From Bacteroidaceae bacterium (GTDB lineage Bacteria; Bacteroidota; Bacteroidia; Bacteroidales; Bacteroidaceae): DNA of 64,000 nucleotides. Below are positions 24,603 to 33,918 of this stretch, one piece after another. The translations under genes and the position numbers were made by a program. Each line of letters opens with the position of its first letter. Position 1 is the first letter of the stretch. Location: NCBI GenBank assembly GCA_024401275.1, contig JAKSLJ010000005.1, positions 62,001-126,000 on the forward strand. The letters run 5' to 3'. A model generated the notes under the pieces. The model saw nothing but the letters and a program-made list of their open reading frames with translations, did no database searches and was not told the origin of the DNA.

Positions 24603-25398
24603 CATTTTCTAGATTAATTTCTGCATCAACTAAGTTTGTCAGCTCCACGAAATCGGCTATGGAAAGCTGTTCCGGTCGCTTTGTCATAAACTTCTGCTCA
24701 AAGAACTCTGCCGGTGGCTGCTGCGTAAAGAGCTGCTTTATGGAGCCGCGTATCATCTTGCGTCGCTGACCGAAGAGCGTCTTCACGAGAGTCTTGAAGA
24801 GTTTCTCGTCGCAGTCAAGATGTTCCGTCTTATTGCGTGTCATGCGGATTACGGCACTCTTGACCTTTGGCGGCGGATTGAACACGTTCTCATCTACCGT
24901 AAACAGATATTCCACATCGTAGTAAGCCTGAATCATTACGCTCAATATGCCGTAGGTCTTGTTGCCTGGCTGAGCTGCAATTCGCTGTGCCACTTCGCGC
25001 TGTATCATGCCTGTGCAGCAAGGTATCAACTCCTTGTTGTCCAGCATCTTGAAGAATATCTGCGAAGAGATGTCGTAAGGATAATTGCCGGTAAGAACAA
25101 ACTGCTTGCCGTCAAACACATCGTTCAAGTCCAGACGGAGGAAGTCGGCTGAGATGATGTTGTCGCGAAGCTTCGGATAGACCTCGTTCAGATAAGCCAC
25201 CGACTCGCGGTCTATCTCCACAACCTTGAACGGACGACCTTTCGGGTAGATATACTGAGTCATCACACCCATGCCAGGTCCCACCTCAAGGACAGGAATC
25301 TCCGGACATGCATCGACGGTATCAGCGATTGCCTTTGCTATCGTCAGGTCGGTAAGAAAGTGCTGTCCTAAATTTTTCTTTGGCCGTACTAATTTCAT
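24598..25398 (-). CDS. rsmA: 16S rRNA (adenine1518-N6/adenine1519-N6)-dimethyltransferase
   Basis: 266 residues. It has the conserved start KLVRPKKNLGQHFLTD, the SAM-binding VLEVGPGMGVMTQYIY, the acidic VVEIDRESVAYL, and the catalytic motif NYPYDISSQIFFKML. RsmA dimethylates two adjacent adenines near the 3' end of 16S rRNA. The start at 25398 is used; an in-frame ATG also lies at 25407. The 5' end overlaps the 3' end of the preceding hydrolase gene by 77 bp in another frame, although the conserved RPKK-LGQHF core is intact. The stop codon lies in a family 2 palindrome. Confidence 0.96.
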   Translation of the reverse strand: MKLVRPKKNLGQHFLTDLTIAKAIADTVDACPEIPVLEVGPGMGVMTQYIYPKGRPFKVVEIDRESVAYLNEVYPKLRDNIISADFLRLDLNDVFDGKQFVLTGNYPYDISSQIFFKMLDNKELIPCCTGMIQREVAQRIAAQPGNKTYGILSVMIQAYYDVEYLFTVDENVFNPPPKVKSAVIRMTRNKTEHLDCDEKLFKTLVKTLFGQRRKMIRGSIKQLFTQQPPAEFFEQKFMTKRPEQLSIADFVELTNLVDAEINLENV

Positions 25399-26707
25399 CG
25401 CTTTCATTTCCGTAGCGGTCCACGGATGTTATTGCGTAATGCAGTTTGTATTGAGTAGGAATTTCTATTTGAGAACCTTTCACGCGCACTGCCACAAGAT
25501 TCTTTGCCTGCTTCGTATCTACAGGCCATTCGCGGCTGGCATAGACATTAACGTAGCAACCTGACTGTGGTGTCCAGTAGATGGTGGTTTTGTCGTTGCC
25601 GAACTGCACCTTCACATCGCGTGGTTTCTCCGGCTTGCTTGTTGCGCCAACGATAGGCGGCACTAGCGAAGGATATGGGCAGAACTCTTTCATGAAGTTG
25701 TAGATGCCCTTGAAGTTGGAGAGGAGATGCTCGGCGCGGAAGATGGCAAATCCCATGTGAGCGTCGTAGCGAACATGCTTATGCTGGGCTATCTGCTCCT
25801 TCAGCGTACGGTTTCCTTCGCGACTGTCAAGGAAATAAGTTCCGAGTCCAGGGCACATATCCTTTCCGTTTGCTATTTGCTTCCATTGCGGAATCCAAGG
25901 GTAGAAATTGCGGCCGTCCCAGTAAGCCATCGGGAAAACCTGGTCCATGAGTCCTTCGCGTGTCCATCTTTCCACATCCTGACCGCGCTCGTAGGCGTTA
26001 TATTTAGATGAGAGATTGCGCGTCTCCTTGTATTTTCCGATCGGCGAACAGCTCATCTTCACCCAAGGCTTCACGGCTTTCACACGGTCATGGATGGCGC
26101 GGACTATCCTTGTGATGTTCTCACAAGCTTGCCACTGCGATACGCCCTTTGCCTTTCCGTCACGGTAACGGATGTAGTCAAGGCTGATTCCGTCAACATC
26201 GTAGTTGCGCACAATCTCTTCGCAAATGCTCGCCACATAATCTGCGGTACTTGGATTGTTCGGATCACGATAGCCATTTGCTGGTGGCACACTTACCACC
26301 CATGCAGAACATTCCATTCCGCGCTTATGACATTCCTCCACAACGAACGCAAGAGGATCATAGCCCGGTCCTACTCCTTCCTTGCCTGCCCAGTATTCCG
26401 AATATTTCTCATACTTTGACGGATATGCAACATACCCGCTGGAACGAGCCTGAAAGATGACTGTGTTTATGTTTACTGCTTTGAGTCCATCGAGAATCTT
26501 TGTCAATTCCTGCTGCTGTTTGTGGCAGCTCCACACGTCTGTAGCCCTTGTCTTCGGCCAGTCAAGACCGCGGAATGTAGTGAGCCACACCGCCCTTGTC
26601 TCGTATTTAGGAGAGCCCATGAGCTCGGTGAAGGTGGCGCTGGCATTCACGACGAGCGACGCAGCAAGCAGGATTATGGTTGTTAAAAGTCTTACTCTAT
26701 TGTTCAT
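25322..26707 (-). CDS. GHL10 (DUF187) family glycosyl hydrolase-like exported protein
   Basis: 461 residues. The signal peptide (LLTTIILLAASLVVNASA) is followed by the family's N-terminal PKYETRAVWLTTFRGLDWPK, a TIM-barrel-like region with FQARSSGYVAYPSKYEKYSE, DGISLDYIRYRDGK and VFPMAYWDGRNFYPWIPQW, and a fibronectin-III-like C-terminus ending VDRYGNES. Relatives act on peptidoglycan or other glycans, but the substrate is not known. The start at 26707 is chosen because a TAATTTTG box (26716-26723) overlaps the longer frame. The last 26 residues (after VDRYGNESD) overlap the rsmA start and look non-conserved. Confidence 0.88.
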   Translation of the reverse strand: MNNRVRLLTTIILLAASLVVNASATFTELMGSPKYETRAVWLTTFRGLDWPKTRATDVWSCHKQQQELTKILDGLKAVNINTVIFQARSSGYVAYPSKYEKYSEYWAGKEGVGPGYDPLAFVVEECHKRGMECSAWVVSVPPANGYRDPNNPSTADYVASICEEIVRNYDVDGISLDYIRYRDGKAKGVSQWQACENITRIVRAIHDRVKAVKPWVKMSCSPIGKYKETRNLSSKYNAYERGQDVERWTREGLMDQVFPMAYWDGRNFYPWIPQWKQIANGKDMCPGLGTYFLDSREGNRTLKEQIAQHKHVRYDAHMGFAIFRAEHLLSNFKGIYNFMKEFCPYPSLVPPIVGATSKPEKPRDVKVQFGNDKTTIYWTPQSGCYVNVYASREWPVDTKQAKNLVAVRVKGSQIEIPTQYKLHYAITSVDRYGNESDEISTAKEKFRTALSYRPDDSKGNR

Positions 26708-26715
26708 ATTCGGTG

Positions 26716-26723
26716 CAAAATTA
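26716..26723 (-). promoter_or_regulatory. -7 promoter box for the GHL10-rsmA-ispE-dnaB run
   Basis: TAATTTTG on the minus strand, 8 bp from the ATG at 26707, so the leader would be almost absent. CAAC at 26744-26747 is a possible degenerate -33. Confidence 0.5.
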
Positions 26724-26811
26724 GTAATATTTTCACAATTAGACAACTAACAAGTGAATTTGTTATTGTTTATTAACATGACAAACGGCTTTATAATGAC
26801 ATTAGTCATTT

Positions 26812-27097
26812 ATTTTCCCCAGAATCATGAATCTTCTTCCTTTGAGGGGCATTTCGTTTGTCTTAGAGAAATATTTCGTTTTCCTTAGAGTAATATTTCG
26901 TTTTCCTTAGAGAAACAAATCATCTCCCTAAGGATGACGAAACGTTTTCTTATAAGAAACGAAAATTTTTCTTATAAGAAAAAATATATTTTCTTGCAAG
27001 AAACTGGAAATTTTCTTATAAGAAAACGAATCGTCTTCCTTGGCATAACAGATTGCCTTCCTAGGGAAAACGGTTCGCTTTCCCAGGGAAGCCACTT
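26812..27097. repeat. 22-bp periodic array 2 (13 units)
   Basis: Thirteen uninterrupted 22-bp units. Units starting at 26856, 26878 and 26900 have TTTTCCTTAGAGAAA-type cores. The unit at 26922 has CCCTAAGGAT. Units at 26944, 26966, 26988 and 27010 carry TTTTCTTATAAGAAA or TTTTCTTGCAAGAAA. Units at 27054 and 27076 carry TTCCTAGGGAA and TTTCCCAGGGAA. The array fills most of the divergent region between the GHL10 gene and the secreted duplicated-domain gene. It contains no supported gene, and its short open frames are by-products of the repeats. Confidence 0.93.
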
Positions 27098-27181
27098 TGT
27101 ACTATTTGGAAAGAAGGTTTGTCAAATTAGGAACATTTCCATTAAAAAGTTATTACATAGAAAACAAAAGTCCTGAAATAT

Positions 27182-27212
27182 TTTGCAGTTTGAATATTAA
27201 TGCTTAACTTTG
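27182..27212 (+). promoter_or_regulatory. Bacteroidota promoter for the 27.2-kb gene
   Basis: TTTG at 27182-27185, 19 bp, then TAACTTTG at 27205-27212 followed by CACC. A close match to TTTG-N19/20-TAnnTTTG, with a leader of about 30 nt. Confidence 0.85.
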
Positions 27213-27246
27213 CACCCGTATAATTAACATAAAAAACTTTTAGCTT

Positions 27247-28554
27247 ATGAAAAAACTTTTACTATCTATCGTCGCAATGATTTTTGCGATTGGTGCAAAC
27301 GCCGAAGACTTCACCTTCGACTTCAATGACCTCGCGTCATACGGCTTGTCAGCCTCAGACTTCACACACAAAGAAGTAAAGGATGGTACTGAGATTTTCT
27401 ACAATGTTACCACAAAAGAGAACCTTTCAGGAACCATCAGCAATGGCAAAATTGTCATCAAGGATGTTGCGGCTGAAGGCGCAAACGAATCAAAAATCTG
27501 GTATTACACAGACACTCAAAAGAACGAAAGCTACTATCAGTACCGCACTTACAAGAACCACACTGTAACAATTTCAATGGCTGATGGTTCAAAGATTTGC
27601 GCTATTAAAGGCGTAGGTACCACAGCTCTGAACTATTCAGGCGAAGGAGAAACTGAAGTAACATTTAAGATTACTGGCACTCTGAAGATCAATTCCCTCA
27701 CAGTAACTACTGGTGAAGGTGGTGACACTGGTGGTGGCGATGACACTCCTACTGGTCCTAAGGCTGTTTCCGTAACAGAAGCCCTCACTATCATCAACGG
27801 TCTTGCTGACAATGGCATTACAGAGGAAGACTACGTCGTAACTGGCAAGATCACGGAGATTGAGCAGAACTTCGGTACCACTTACGGTACTGCCACATTC
27901 ACAGTAGAAGGAGGTCTTATCGGTTTCCGTCTCAACTACCTTGACAACAAGCAGGTAAAGGATAAGGTTCTTCTCGCTGTTGGCGATGAAGTTACTATGC
28001 AGGGTAAGCTCCAGAAGTTTGTTAAGGATGGCGCAATGTCTCCTGAACTCTGCAATGGTTACATCACAAAGCACGTTCAGAATGGCACTCCAGATGTTCC
28101 TACCATCAAGGAAATCACTGCTGCTGAGGCACTCACTATCATCGACGCTCTCGAAGACGGAAAGACAACATCTGAGGAATACATCGTTTCCGGCACAGTT
28201 TCTTCAGTTACAGAAATTTCTGCTAAGTACGGTAACGCTACTTTCGTAATGGGCGGTCTTACTGTATTCCGCTGCAAGGACTTTGACAACAAGGGCTTCA
28301 CTGACGAAGACAAGATTCAGGATGGCGACAATGTTAAGGTTCGCGGCAAGCTCCAGAAGTATGTTAAGGACAGCGTAGTTACTCCAGAGCTTTCTTACGG
28401 TTACCTTGTAGAGCTTAACGGCGCAACTGCTATCAGCAACGCTACTGCAAACACTTACAATGCAACAGCAATCTTCAACCTCGCAGGTCAGAAGGTTTCT
28501 GCAGACTATAAGGGCATCGTTGTTAAGGGCGGCAAGAAGGTTATCCTCAAGTAA
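27247..28554 (+). CDS. secreted protein with a duplicated OB-like domain and a sorting-type C-terminus
   Basis: 435 residues. Signal peptide MKKLLLSIVAMIFAIGANA. Residues 20-155 form a beta-rich domain, ending in a Gly/Asp/Thr linker (155-171). Then two homologous copies follow: 172-276 and 288-390, each EALTII...(Y)V(V/S)G.(I/V)......(Y)G.ATF...GL..FR...D.K....D.....GD.V...GKLQK(F/Y)VKD....PEL..GY. The pattern suggests OB-fold strands. The last 30 residues (IFNLAGQKVSADYKGIVVKG, then GKKVILK) resemble C-terminal sorting domains of Bacteroidota secreted proteins. Function unknown. It is transcribed alone, between a good promoter and a strong terminator, and its codons are smooth and C-ending, which hints at high expression. 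Confidence 0.85.
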   Translation: MKKLLLSIVAMIFAIGANAEDFTFDFNDLASYGLSASDFTHKEVKDGTEIFYNVTTKENLSGTISNGKIVIKDVAAEGANESKIWYYTDTQKNESYYQYRTYKNHTVTISMADGSKICAIKGVGTTALNYSGEGETEVTFKITGTLKINSLTVTTGEGGDTGGGDDTPTGPKAVSVTEALTIINGLADNGITEEDYVVTGKITEIEQNFGTTYGTATFTVEGGLIGFRLNYLDNKQVKDKVLLAVGDEVTMQGKLQKFVKDGAMSPELCNGYITKHVQNGTPDVPTIKEITAAEALTIIDALEDGKTTSEEYIVSGTVSSVTEISAKYGNATFVMGGLTVFRCKDFDNKGFTDEDKIQDGDNVKVRGKLQKYVKDSVVTPELSYGYLVELNGATAISNATANTYNATAIFNLAGQKVSADYKGIVVKGGKKVILK

Positions 28555-28581
28555 TCGCTCGCAAACAAATAAGCAAAACAA

Positions 28582-28618
28582 AACGAGTTGCATCACATCC
28601 GATGCAACTCGTTTTTTG
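28582..28618 (+). terminator. strong rho-independent terminator
   Basis: AACGAGTTGCATC (28582-28594) pairs perfectly with GATGCAACTCGTT (28601-28613) over 13 bp with a 6-nt loop, followed by a T-run. Confidence 0.95.
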
Positions 28619-28657
28619 TTTTGGTTTTGTTTTAATGTTTTGTTTTAATGAAAAAAA

Positions 28658-28713
28658 TGTAGGGCGAAGATTTCTGAGCCGTTCTATGGGCGGCTCGAAA
28701 ATCCTCGCCCTAC
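28658..28713. repeat. palindrome family 2, copy before the alaS stop
   Basis: TGTAGGGCGAAGATTTCTGA at the left pairs with CGGCTCGAAAATCCTCGCCC plus TA at the right; the centre is only about 12 bp (the shortest copy). It lies between two convergent genes. Confidence 0.88.
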
Positions 28714-28743
28714 TTATATCATATTCCTAAAAAGGATTCTTTC

Positions 28744-31362
28744 TTATGCGAAAGCGATAGCAATAACCTTGTCAACAGCAGCAGAAAGACCATCCTTGTT
28801 CTTACCACCAGCAGTAGCATAGTGAGGCTGACCACCGCCACCACCCTGGATGAGCTTGCCTGCCTCGCGAACCATCTGACCTGCGTTGAGACCATTGTCC
28901 TTAACAACATCGTCAGAAATCATTACGCTGAGTGTTGGCTTGTCCTGATGGTGTGTGCCGACAACAGCAAGAAGCTTCTCTGGGCATGCCTGACGGAGTT
29001 TGAACACGAGGTCCTTAGCTGCGTTTGGTGCCATAGGAAGAACGGCTGTAACAACCTTCACGCCATTGATTTCGCGAGCCTCGTTGAGGAGCTTAGCCTT
29101 TACACGCTCAACAGCCTCTGCCTGGAAGCTTTCGATAGACTTCTTCATTGACTCGTGCTCCTCGATGTACTTCTCGAGAGTAGCCTTGAGATCCTTTGCA
29201 TTATTGAACATTGCCTTAAGAGCCTTCATACCGTCTTCAAGACCGTAGAGCATCTCTTCGCACTGAGCACCAGTCTTTGCCTCGATACGACGAATGCCGG
29301 CAGCAACAGAGCTTTCAGAGATAATCTTAACCATTCCGATGCGACCAGTAGAAGTAGCGTGGATACCACCACAGAACTCTACTGATGGACCGAACTTAAC
29401 GACGCGAACCTTGTCGCCATACTTCTCGCCGAAGAGAGCGATGGCACCCATCTTCTTTGCCTCTTCAATTGGGCAGTCGCGCTTCTCGTCAATGTGGATA
29501 TCCTCACGAATCATCTCGTTCACCATACGCTCCACCTGACGGATTTCCTCGTCAGTAACCTTCTGGAAGTGAGCGAAGTCGAAGCGGAGAGTGTCTGGGC
29601 TTACGAAAGAACCCTTCTGCTCAACATGGTCACCGAGAACCTGCTTGAGAGCGTAGTCGATAAGGTGAGTAGCAGTGTGGTTTGCAGCAGAAGCATTGCG
29701 CTTGTCTGTGTCAACGCAAGCCATGAAAGGAGCTGCAGGATCCTTTGGAAGAGCCTTCACTATATGAACTGACTGACCGTTCTCACGCTTTGTATCGATG
29801 ATGTTGACAGTCTCATTCTCTGAAACGAGAACACCCTGATCGCCTACCTGACCACCCATCTCTCCGTAGAAAGGAGTGGCAGAAAGTACGAGTTCGTAGT
29901 ATTCGTTCTTCTTCTGAGTAACCTTGCGGTAGCGGAGAATCTCACACTCATATTCAGTATAGTCGTAACCAACGAACTGCTGTTCGCCAGCCTTGAGCTC
30001 CACCCAGTCAGAGTTTTCTACGGCAGCAGCGTTACGAGCACGTTCCTTCTGCTTCTGCATCTCCTGGGCAAACACCTCTTCGTCAACCTCTACACCGTTC
30101 TCACGGCAGATAAGTTCTGTGAGGTCAAGAGGGAAACCGTAAGTATCGAAGAGACGGAAAGCCTTCACGCCGTCGAGAGTCTTGCCGCCATTTGCCTTAA
30201 CCTCAGCGATAGCCTCGTCGAGCATCTTGATACCGTTGGCAAGAGTGCGGAGGAATGAATCCTCTTCTTCCTTGATAACCTTCGTGATAAGTTCCTGCTG
30301 TGCAGGGAGTTCCGGATAAGCACCGCCCATCTCAGCAACGAGTGTTGGAACGAGACGATAGATGAATGCGTCCTTCTGTCCGAGGAATGTGTAAGCATAG
30401 CGAACGGCACGGCGAAGGATACGACGGATAACGTAACCAGCCTTTGCGTTTGAAGGAAGCTGACCGTCAGCAATAGAGAATGCTACGGCACGGAGGTGGT
30501 CAGCGATTACGCGCATTGCTACGTCAATATCCTCTTCCTTGCCATATTCCTTGCCAGAAAGAGCACCGATAGTCTTGATGAATGGCTGGAACACGTCAGT
30601 GTCGTAGTTTGACTGCTTGCCCTGCATAGCACGAACAAGACGCTCGAAGCCCATACCAGTGTCGATAACGTTGAATGGAAGTCCTTCGAGAGAGCCGTCA
30701 GCCTTGCGGTTGTACTGCATGAACACGAGGTTCCAGATCTCGATAACCTGTGGATCGTCCTTGTTTACGAGTGAAGCGCCAGGCACCTTTGCCTTCTCTT
30801 CCTCAGAACGAGAGTCGAGGTGAATCTCAGAGCAAGGACCGCAAGGACCTGTATCGCCCATTTCCCAGAAGTTATCGTGCTTGTTTCCATTGAGGATATG
30901 ATCCTTTGGAAGATGCTTTTCCCAGAAAGAAGCAGCCTCGTCGTCACGAGGAAGACCCTCTTCAGCAGAACCTTCGAACACTGTTGCGTAGAGGTTCTTT
31001 GGGTCGAGCTTGAGCACGTCAACGAGATACTCCCAAGCCCAGTCGATAGCTTCTTCCTTGAAGTAGTCGCCGAAGCTCCAGTTGCCGAGCATCTCGAACA
31101 TTGTGTGGTGGTAAGTGTCGTGACCTACTTCCTCGAGGTCGTTGTGCTTACCGCTTACACGGAGACATTTCTGTGAGTCAGTGGCACGGCGAGACTTAGG
31201 CTCACGAGTGCCGAGAATGATGTCCTTGAACTGGTTCATACCAGCGTTTGTGAACATCAGCGTTGGGTCATCCTTGATGACCATTGGAGCAGAAGGTACG
31301 ATGAGGTGACACTTGCTCTCGAAAAAGTTCTTAAACGATTCGCGAATTTCGTTTGCTGTCAT
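28744..31362 (-). CDS. alaS: alanyl-tRNA synthetase
   Basis: 872 residues, normal length. Class II catalytic core: [54 protein letters not shown] and [16 protein letters not shown]. The editing domain has [12 protein letters not shown] (HxxxH) and the paired [15 protein letters not shown]. The C-terminal region ends in a Gly-rich [15 protein letters not shown]. It charges tRNA-Ala and deacylates Ser/Gly-tRNA-Ala. It lies 61 bp downstream of a MerR-type regulator gene on the same strand. Confidence 0.98.
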   Translation of the reverse strand: MTANEIRESFKNFFESKCHLIVPSAPMVIKDDPTLMFTNAGMNQFKDIILGTREPKSRRATDSQKCLRVSGKHNDLEEVGHDTYHHTMFEMLGNWSFGDYFKEEAIDWAWEYLVDVLKLDPKNLYATVFEGSAEEGLPRDDEAASFWEKHLPKDHILNGNKHDNFWEMGDTGPCGPCSEIHLDSRSEEEKAKVPGASLVNKDDPQVIEIWNLVFMQYNRKADGSLEGLPFNVIDTGMGFERLVRAMQGKQSNYDTDVFQPFIKTIGALSGKEYGKEEDIDVAMRVIADHLRAVAFSIADGQLPSNAKAGYVIRRILRRAVRYAYTFLGQKDAFIYRLVPTLVAEMGGAYPELPAQQELITKVIKEEEDSFLRTLANGIKMLDEAIAEVKANGGKTLDGVKAFRLFDTYGFPLDLTELICRENGVEVDEEVFAQEMQKQKERARNAAAVENSDWVELKAGEQQFVGYDYTEYECEILRYRKVTQKKNEYYELVLSATPFYGEMGGQVGDQGVLVSENETVNIIDTKRENGQSVHIVKALPKDPAAPFMACVDTDKRNASAANHTATHLIDYALKQVLGDHVEQKGSFVSPDTLRFDFAHFQKVTDEEIRQVERMVNEMIREDIHIDEKRDCPIEEAKKMGAIALFGEKYGDKVRVVKFGPSVEFCGGIHATSTGRIGMVKIISESSVAAGIRRIEAKTGAQCEEMLYGLEDGMKALKAMFNNAKDLKATLEKYIEEHESMKKSIESFQAEAVERVKAKLLNEAREINGVKVVTAVLPMAPNAAKDLVFKLRQACPEKLLAVVGTHHQDKPTLSVMISDDVVKDNGLNAGQMVREAGKLIQGGGGGQPHYATAGGKNKDGLSAAVDKVIAIAFA

Positions 31363-31423
31363 ATCTTTTTATTGTTATTTTGTTTTCTGTCTGTTATTCA
31401 ATTGCATGCTATTCAATTGTCTG

Positions 31424-31753
31424 TTATTCCATATCACTCAGCTCATTCTTTATTGCCATAAGTTCATCTCTAACCGACGTAAGCAGTTCCATGACCTTGG
31501 TTTGCCTTTCCACCACTCCACGATTGGCAGAAATGAACTTTCGTGCAGCCTCGAGTTTGAATCCACGAACCTTGACAAGACTGTAGATAAGCTTTGCGAG
31601 TTCAATGTTTTCTTTCGTATATTGGCGCACATTATTGCCCGTAGTCTTAGGCTGAAGCGTAGGGAATTTCTTCTCCCAGAATCGTAGCACGCTCGGCTCT
31701 ACACCGACCATCTCAGCCACCTCCTTTATGTTGTAATAGAGTTTATCAGACAT
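31424..31753 (-). CDS. MerR family transcriptional regulator
   Basis: 109 residues. The MerR-type winged helix is clear: LYYNIKEVAEMVGVEPSVLR, then FWEKKFPTLQPKTTGNNVRQ and YTKENIELAKLIYSLVKVRG. A short C-terminal coiled coil serves for dimerisation. There is no Cys-rich or drug-binding effector domain, so it belongs to the small MerR-like group typical of Bacteroidota. The target is unknown. The start at 31753 (MSDKLYYN) is fixed by the promoter box at 31784-31791, which overlaps the longer frame. Confidence 0.92.
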   Translation of the reverse strand: MSDKLYYNIKEVAEMVGVEPSVLRFWEKKFPTLQPKTTGNNVRQYTKENIELAKLIYSLVKVRGFKLEAARKFISANRGVVERQTKVMELLTSVRDELMAIKNELSDME

Positions 31754-31783
31754 AAGCTGTTCTGCACAATGCAAAAATCGGGG

Positions 31784-31815
31784 CAAAGTTACTGATAATT
31801 ATTTAATTATGCAAA
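31784..31815 (-). promoter_or_regulatory. Bacteroidota promoter for the merR-like gene
   Basis: On the minus strand, TTTG (31815-31812), 20 bp, then TAACTTTG (31791-31784). A close consensus match. Confidence 0.85.
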
Positions 31816-31829
31816 TTTTAGCAAGAAAA

Positions 31830-33188
31830 TTATTCCACTGTACACATAGCTGCACAGAGTTTATTCTGGAAATCTCGTCCTTGCTGCGATGTTTTAAGGC
31901 TGTTGTTCATAATACAGAAAGCAAGCCAATGGCCGTTAGGTGCCTTGCAATAACCTGCCAATGTGCTTACGCCTGAGAGAGTTCCGGTCTTGGCATGCAC
32001 ATTTCCCGCAGCTTTTGTACCTTTCATTCTACTACCCAAAGTGCCGTCAACACCTGCGATTGGCATCTTCTGATACAATGTATTGAAGATATGCGAACGA
32101 CGGTAGGCATAACGCAAAAGGTCAACTTCCAATTCTGGAGTTATGTAATTGTAACGGGAAAGTCCACTTCCGTCAGCGATATAATAGTCTTCCGGATTTC
32201 GTCCCACACGACGAATAAGTCGGTTTATTGCTTCCTTAGCTTTCTTCGCTGATACGCCTTTCTCGTGCGCAGTTTCTGAACCTACACGATAAAATATGCA
32301 CTCTGCATAAGTATTGTCACTATTCTTCAGTGTACGATTAAGGATATCAAAAAGAGAATGTGTTGTCTCTGCCAGATCTCGAGCATTCTTTGGATATTCA
32401 GATTTGGCAACACCTCCTGTAACGACAACATTAAACTGCTTCAAATACTTCTGGAAATGAGAGGCAAAGACATCTTTCTTATCCACGAGCAAAGGAGACA
32501 AAACCGGATTATCATCCTTATCGTCCCAAGCCCATCCTTCGCCCATCATAAGCGTATCTTTCATTGTCAGGTCAAGAACTATGCTGCCAAAGATAGTATC
32601 TACGCCGAGACCTTTTACAGCTTCGGCAAATTTACGCACATCACTTTCCGAGAACATTGGGTCCATAGCGCCCTTAACATAAATGTTTCCATGAAGAATC
32701 TGCGAAGTTTTACGCAATGGCTCTGCCTCAACTCTCTCTATATGAGTGCCGAGACTATCTTGTACAGTAACATTCTGCCACTGTGTCACAAACCATTCAT
32801 TCTGCTTCGGAGTACCGGAATAGCCGATTTTTGTAGTAAACTGATGGTCTTTCCCCAAAAAAGCAAGAGCGGCTGAAGTGGTGAAGTTCTTCATTGTACT
32901 TGCTGGCAAAAAGCGTCTCTTCTCATTCTTTTTGTAAATCATTGACTCTGTTGTTAGGTCAAAGACTTCAATGCCATATTGAGACGAAGCCAAAATCGGA
33001 CTTGTGCGCACTAAATTGTCAAGTTCCATTTTAAGGGTTTCTGGCCATGGAAGCGGCATGAATTCCCTAAGAGAATCAGGAATCTCACGACTATCATCAA
33101 CCATATAATAATCTTCTTCCTCCTGAGCAAAGATGCTTAACGGAGAAACGAAGAAGAGCGCAAACAATATATTAATTAATCTATTCAT
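31830..33188 (-). CDS. dacB: D-alanyl-D-alanine carboxypeptidase/endopeptidase (PBP4 family)
   Basis: 452 residues with signal peptide (MNRLINILFALFFVSPLSIFA). Penicillin-binding motifs: SxxK in LPASTMKNFTTSAAL, SxN in LKNSDNTYAEC, and KTG in NVHAKTGTLSGVSTLAGYC. The insert between SxxK and SxN (about 180 residues) is typical of PBP4. It trims or cleaves peptidoglycan cross-links in the periplasm. It lies 77 bp after ispF on the same strand and may share its promoter. Confidence 0.94.
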   Translation of the reverse strand: MNRLINILFALFFVSPLSIFAQEEEDYYMVDDSREIPDSLREFMPLPWPETLKMELDNLVRTSPILASSQYGIEVFDLTTESMIYKKNEKRRFLPASTMKNFTTSAALAFLGKDHQFTTKIGYSGTPKQNEWFVTQWQNVTVQDSLGTHIERVEAEPLRKTSQILHGNIYVKGAMDPMFSESDVRKFAEAVKGLGVDTIFGSIVLDLTMKDTLMMGEGWAWDDKDDNPVLSPLLVDKKDVFASHFQKYLKQFNVVVTGGVAKSEYPKNARDLAETTHSLFDILNRTLKNSDNTYAECIFYRVGSETAHEKGVSAKKAKEAINRLIRRVGRNPEDYYIADGSGLSRYNYITPELEVDLLRYAYRRSHIFNTLYQKMPIAGVDGTLGSRMKGTKAAGNVHAKTGTLSGVSTLAGYCKAPNGHWLAFCIMNNSLKTSQQGRDFQNKLCAAMCTVE

Positions 33189-33265
33189 TCAAATTTATTT
33201 TTCTAAACATCCAAGTAAGCGGAGGAAACGCAGTCTTCATCCACTTATTTCTCAAATTTCCCCAC

Positions 33266-33739
33266 TTATTTCTCAATAAGACAAACAGCAAAAGCGGAAA
33301 TGCCTTCCTGTCGTCCTGTAAAGCCTAATTTCTCTGTTGTAGTAGCCTTTATGGAAACATTATCCCTGGCTGTACCTATTACGCGGGCCAATGTTTCGCA
33401 CATCTCATCCACATGCGGATTAATTTTTGGCTTCTCCGCACATATTGTTGCATCAATATTACCAACTCTATAGCCTTTTGTAGCAATAAGATCAACAGTT
33501 TTCTTCAGCAGAATCTTACTGTCTATACCATCTGTTTCCGCAGCAGTATCAGGGAAATGATAGCCAATATCACGCATATTTGCAGCACCAAGCAGCGCAT
33601 CGCAGATTGCATGAATCAAAACATCAGCATCGCTATGACCAAGAAGTCCAAGCGTATGCTCTATCTTTATTCCACCAAGCCAAAGGTCTCTGCCTTCCAC
33701 TAACTGGTGGACATCATATCCCATTCCTACTCTAATCAT
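33266..33739 (-). CDS. ispF: 2-C-methyl-D-erythritol 2,4-cyclodiphosphate synthase
   Basis: 157 residues. The metal-binding N-terminus RVGMGYDVHQLVEG (Asp8, His10), GLLGHSDADVLIHAICDALL (His42) and DIGYHFPDT are intact, as is the C-terminal KATTTEKLGFTGRQEGISA. It makes the cyclic diphosphate of the MEP pathway and forms homotrimers. It has a good promoter of its own (33787-33817), and dacB follows. Confidence 0.97.
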   Translation of the reverse strand: MIRVGMGYDVHQLVEGRDLWLGGIKIEHTLGLLGHSDADVLIHAICDALLGAANMRDIGYHFPDTAAETDGIDSKILLKKTVDLIATKGYRVGNIDATICAEKPKINPHVDEMCETLARVIGTARDNVSIKATTTEKLGFTGRQEGISAFAVCLIEK

Positions 33740-33786
33740 AAGTATAACTCATTGTAGTTCATGACATTTCGCGACATAAACGGTTG

Positions 33787-33817
33787 CAAAGTTACATCAA
33801 TTTTCTTAATCTACAAA
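33787..33817 (-). promoter_or_regulatory. Bacteroidota promoter for ispF
   Basis: On the minus strand, TTTG (33817-33814), 19 bp, then TAACTTTG (33794-33787). Confidence 0.83.
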
Positions 33818-33823
33818 AAGAAA

Positions 33824-33858
33824 CACAAAAAAGGTGCGCCTTTCAGCACACCTTTTTA
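33824..33858 (-). terminator. rho-independent terminator after ompA
   Basis: On the minus strand, AAAAAGGTGTGC pairs with GCGCACCTTTTTT (one mismatch) around CTGAAAG, followed by a T-run. It lies 60 bp downstream of the ompA stop and just upstream of the ispF promoter. Confidence 0.85.
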
Positions 33859-33918
33859 ATTATATTAACTATTCGCTATTAAATTTAGCAATTAGCAATG
33901 TCTATTGTAAGCCGTTTC

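Noticed and set aside
26934..27176. 80-codon open frame on the plus strand in the 22-bp array
   Set aside because: Its residues (FLIRNENFSYKKKYIFLQ ...) are the direct translation of the 22-bp repeat in successive frames; there is no start signal and no protein-like composition.
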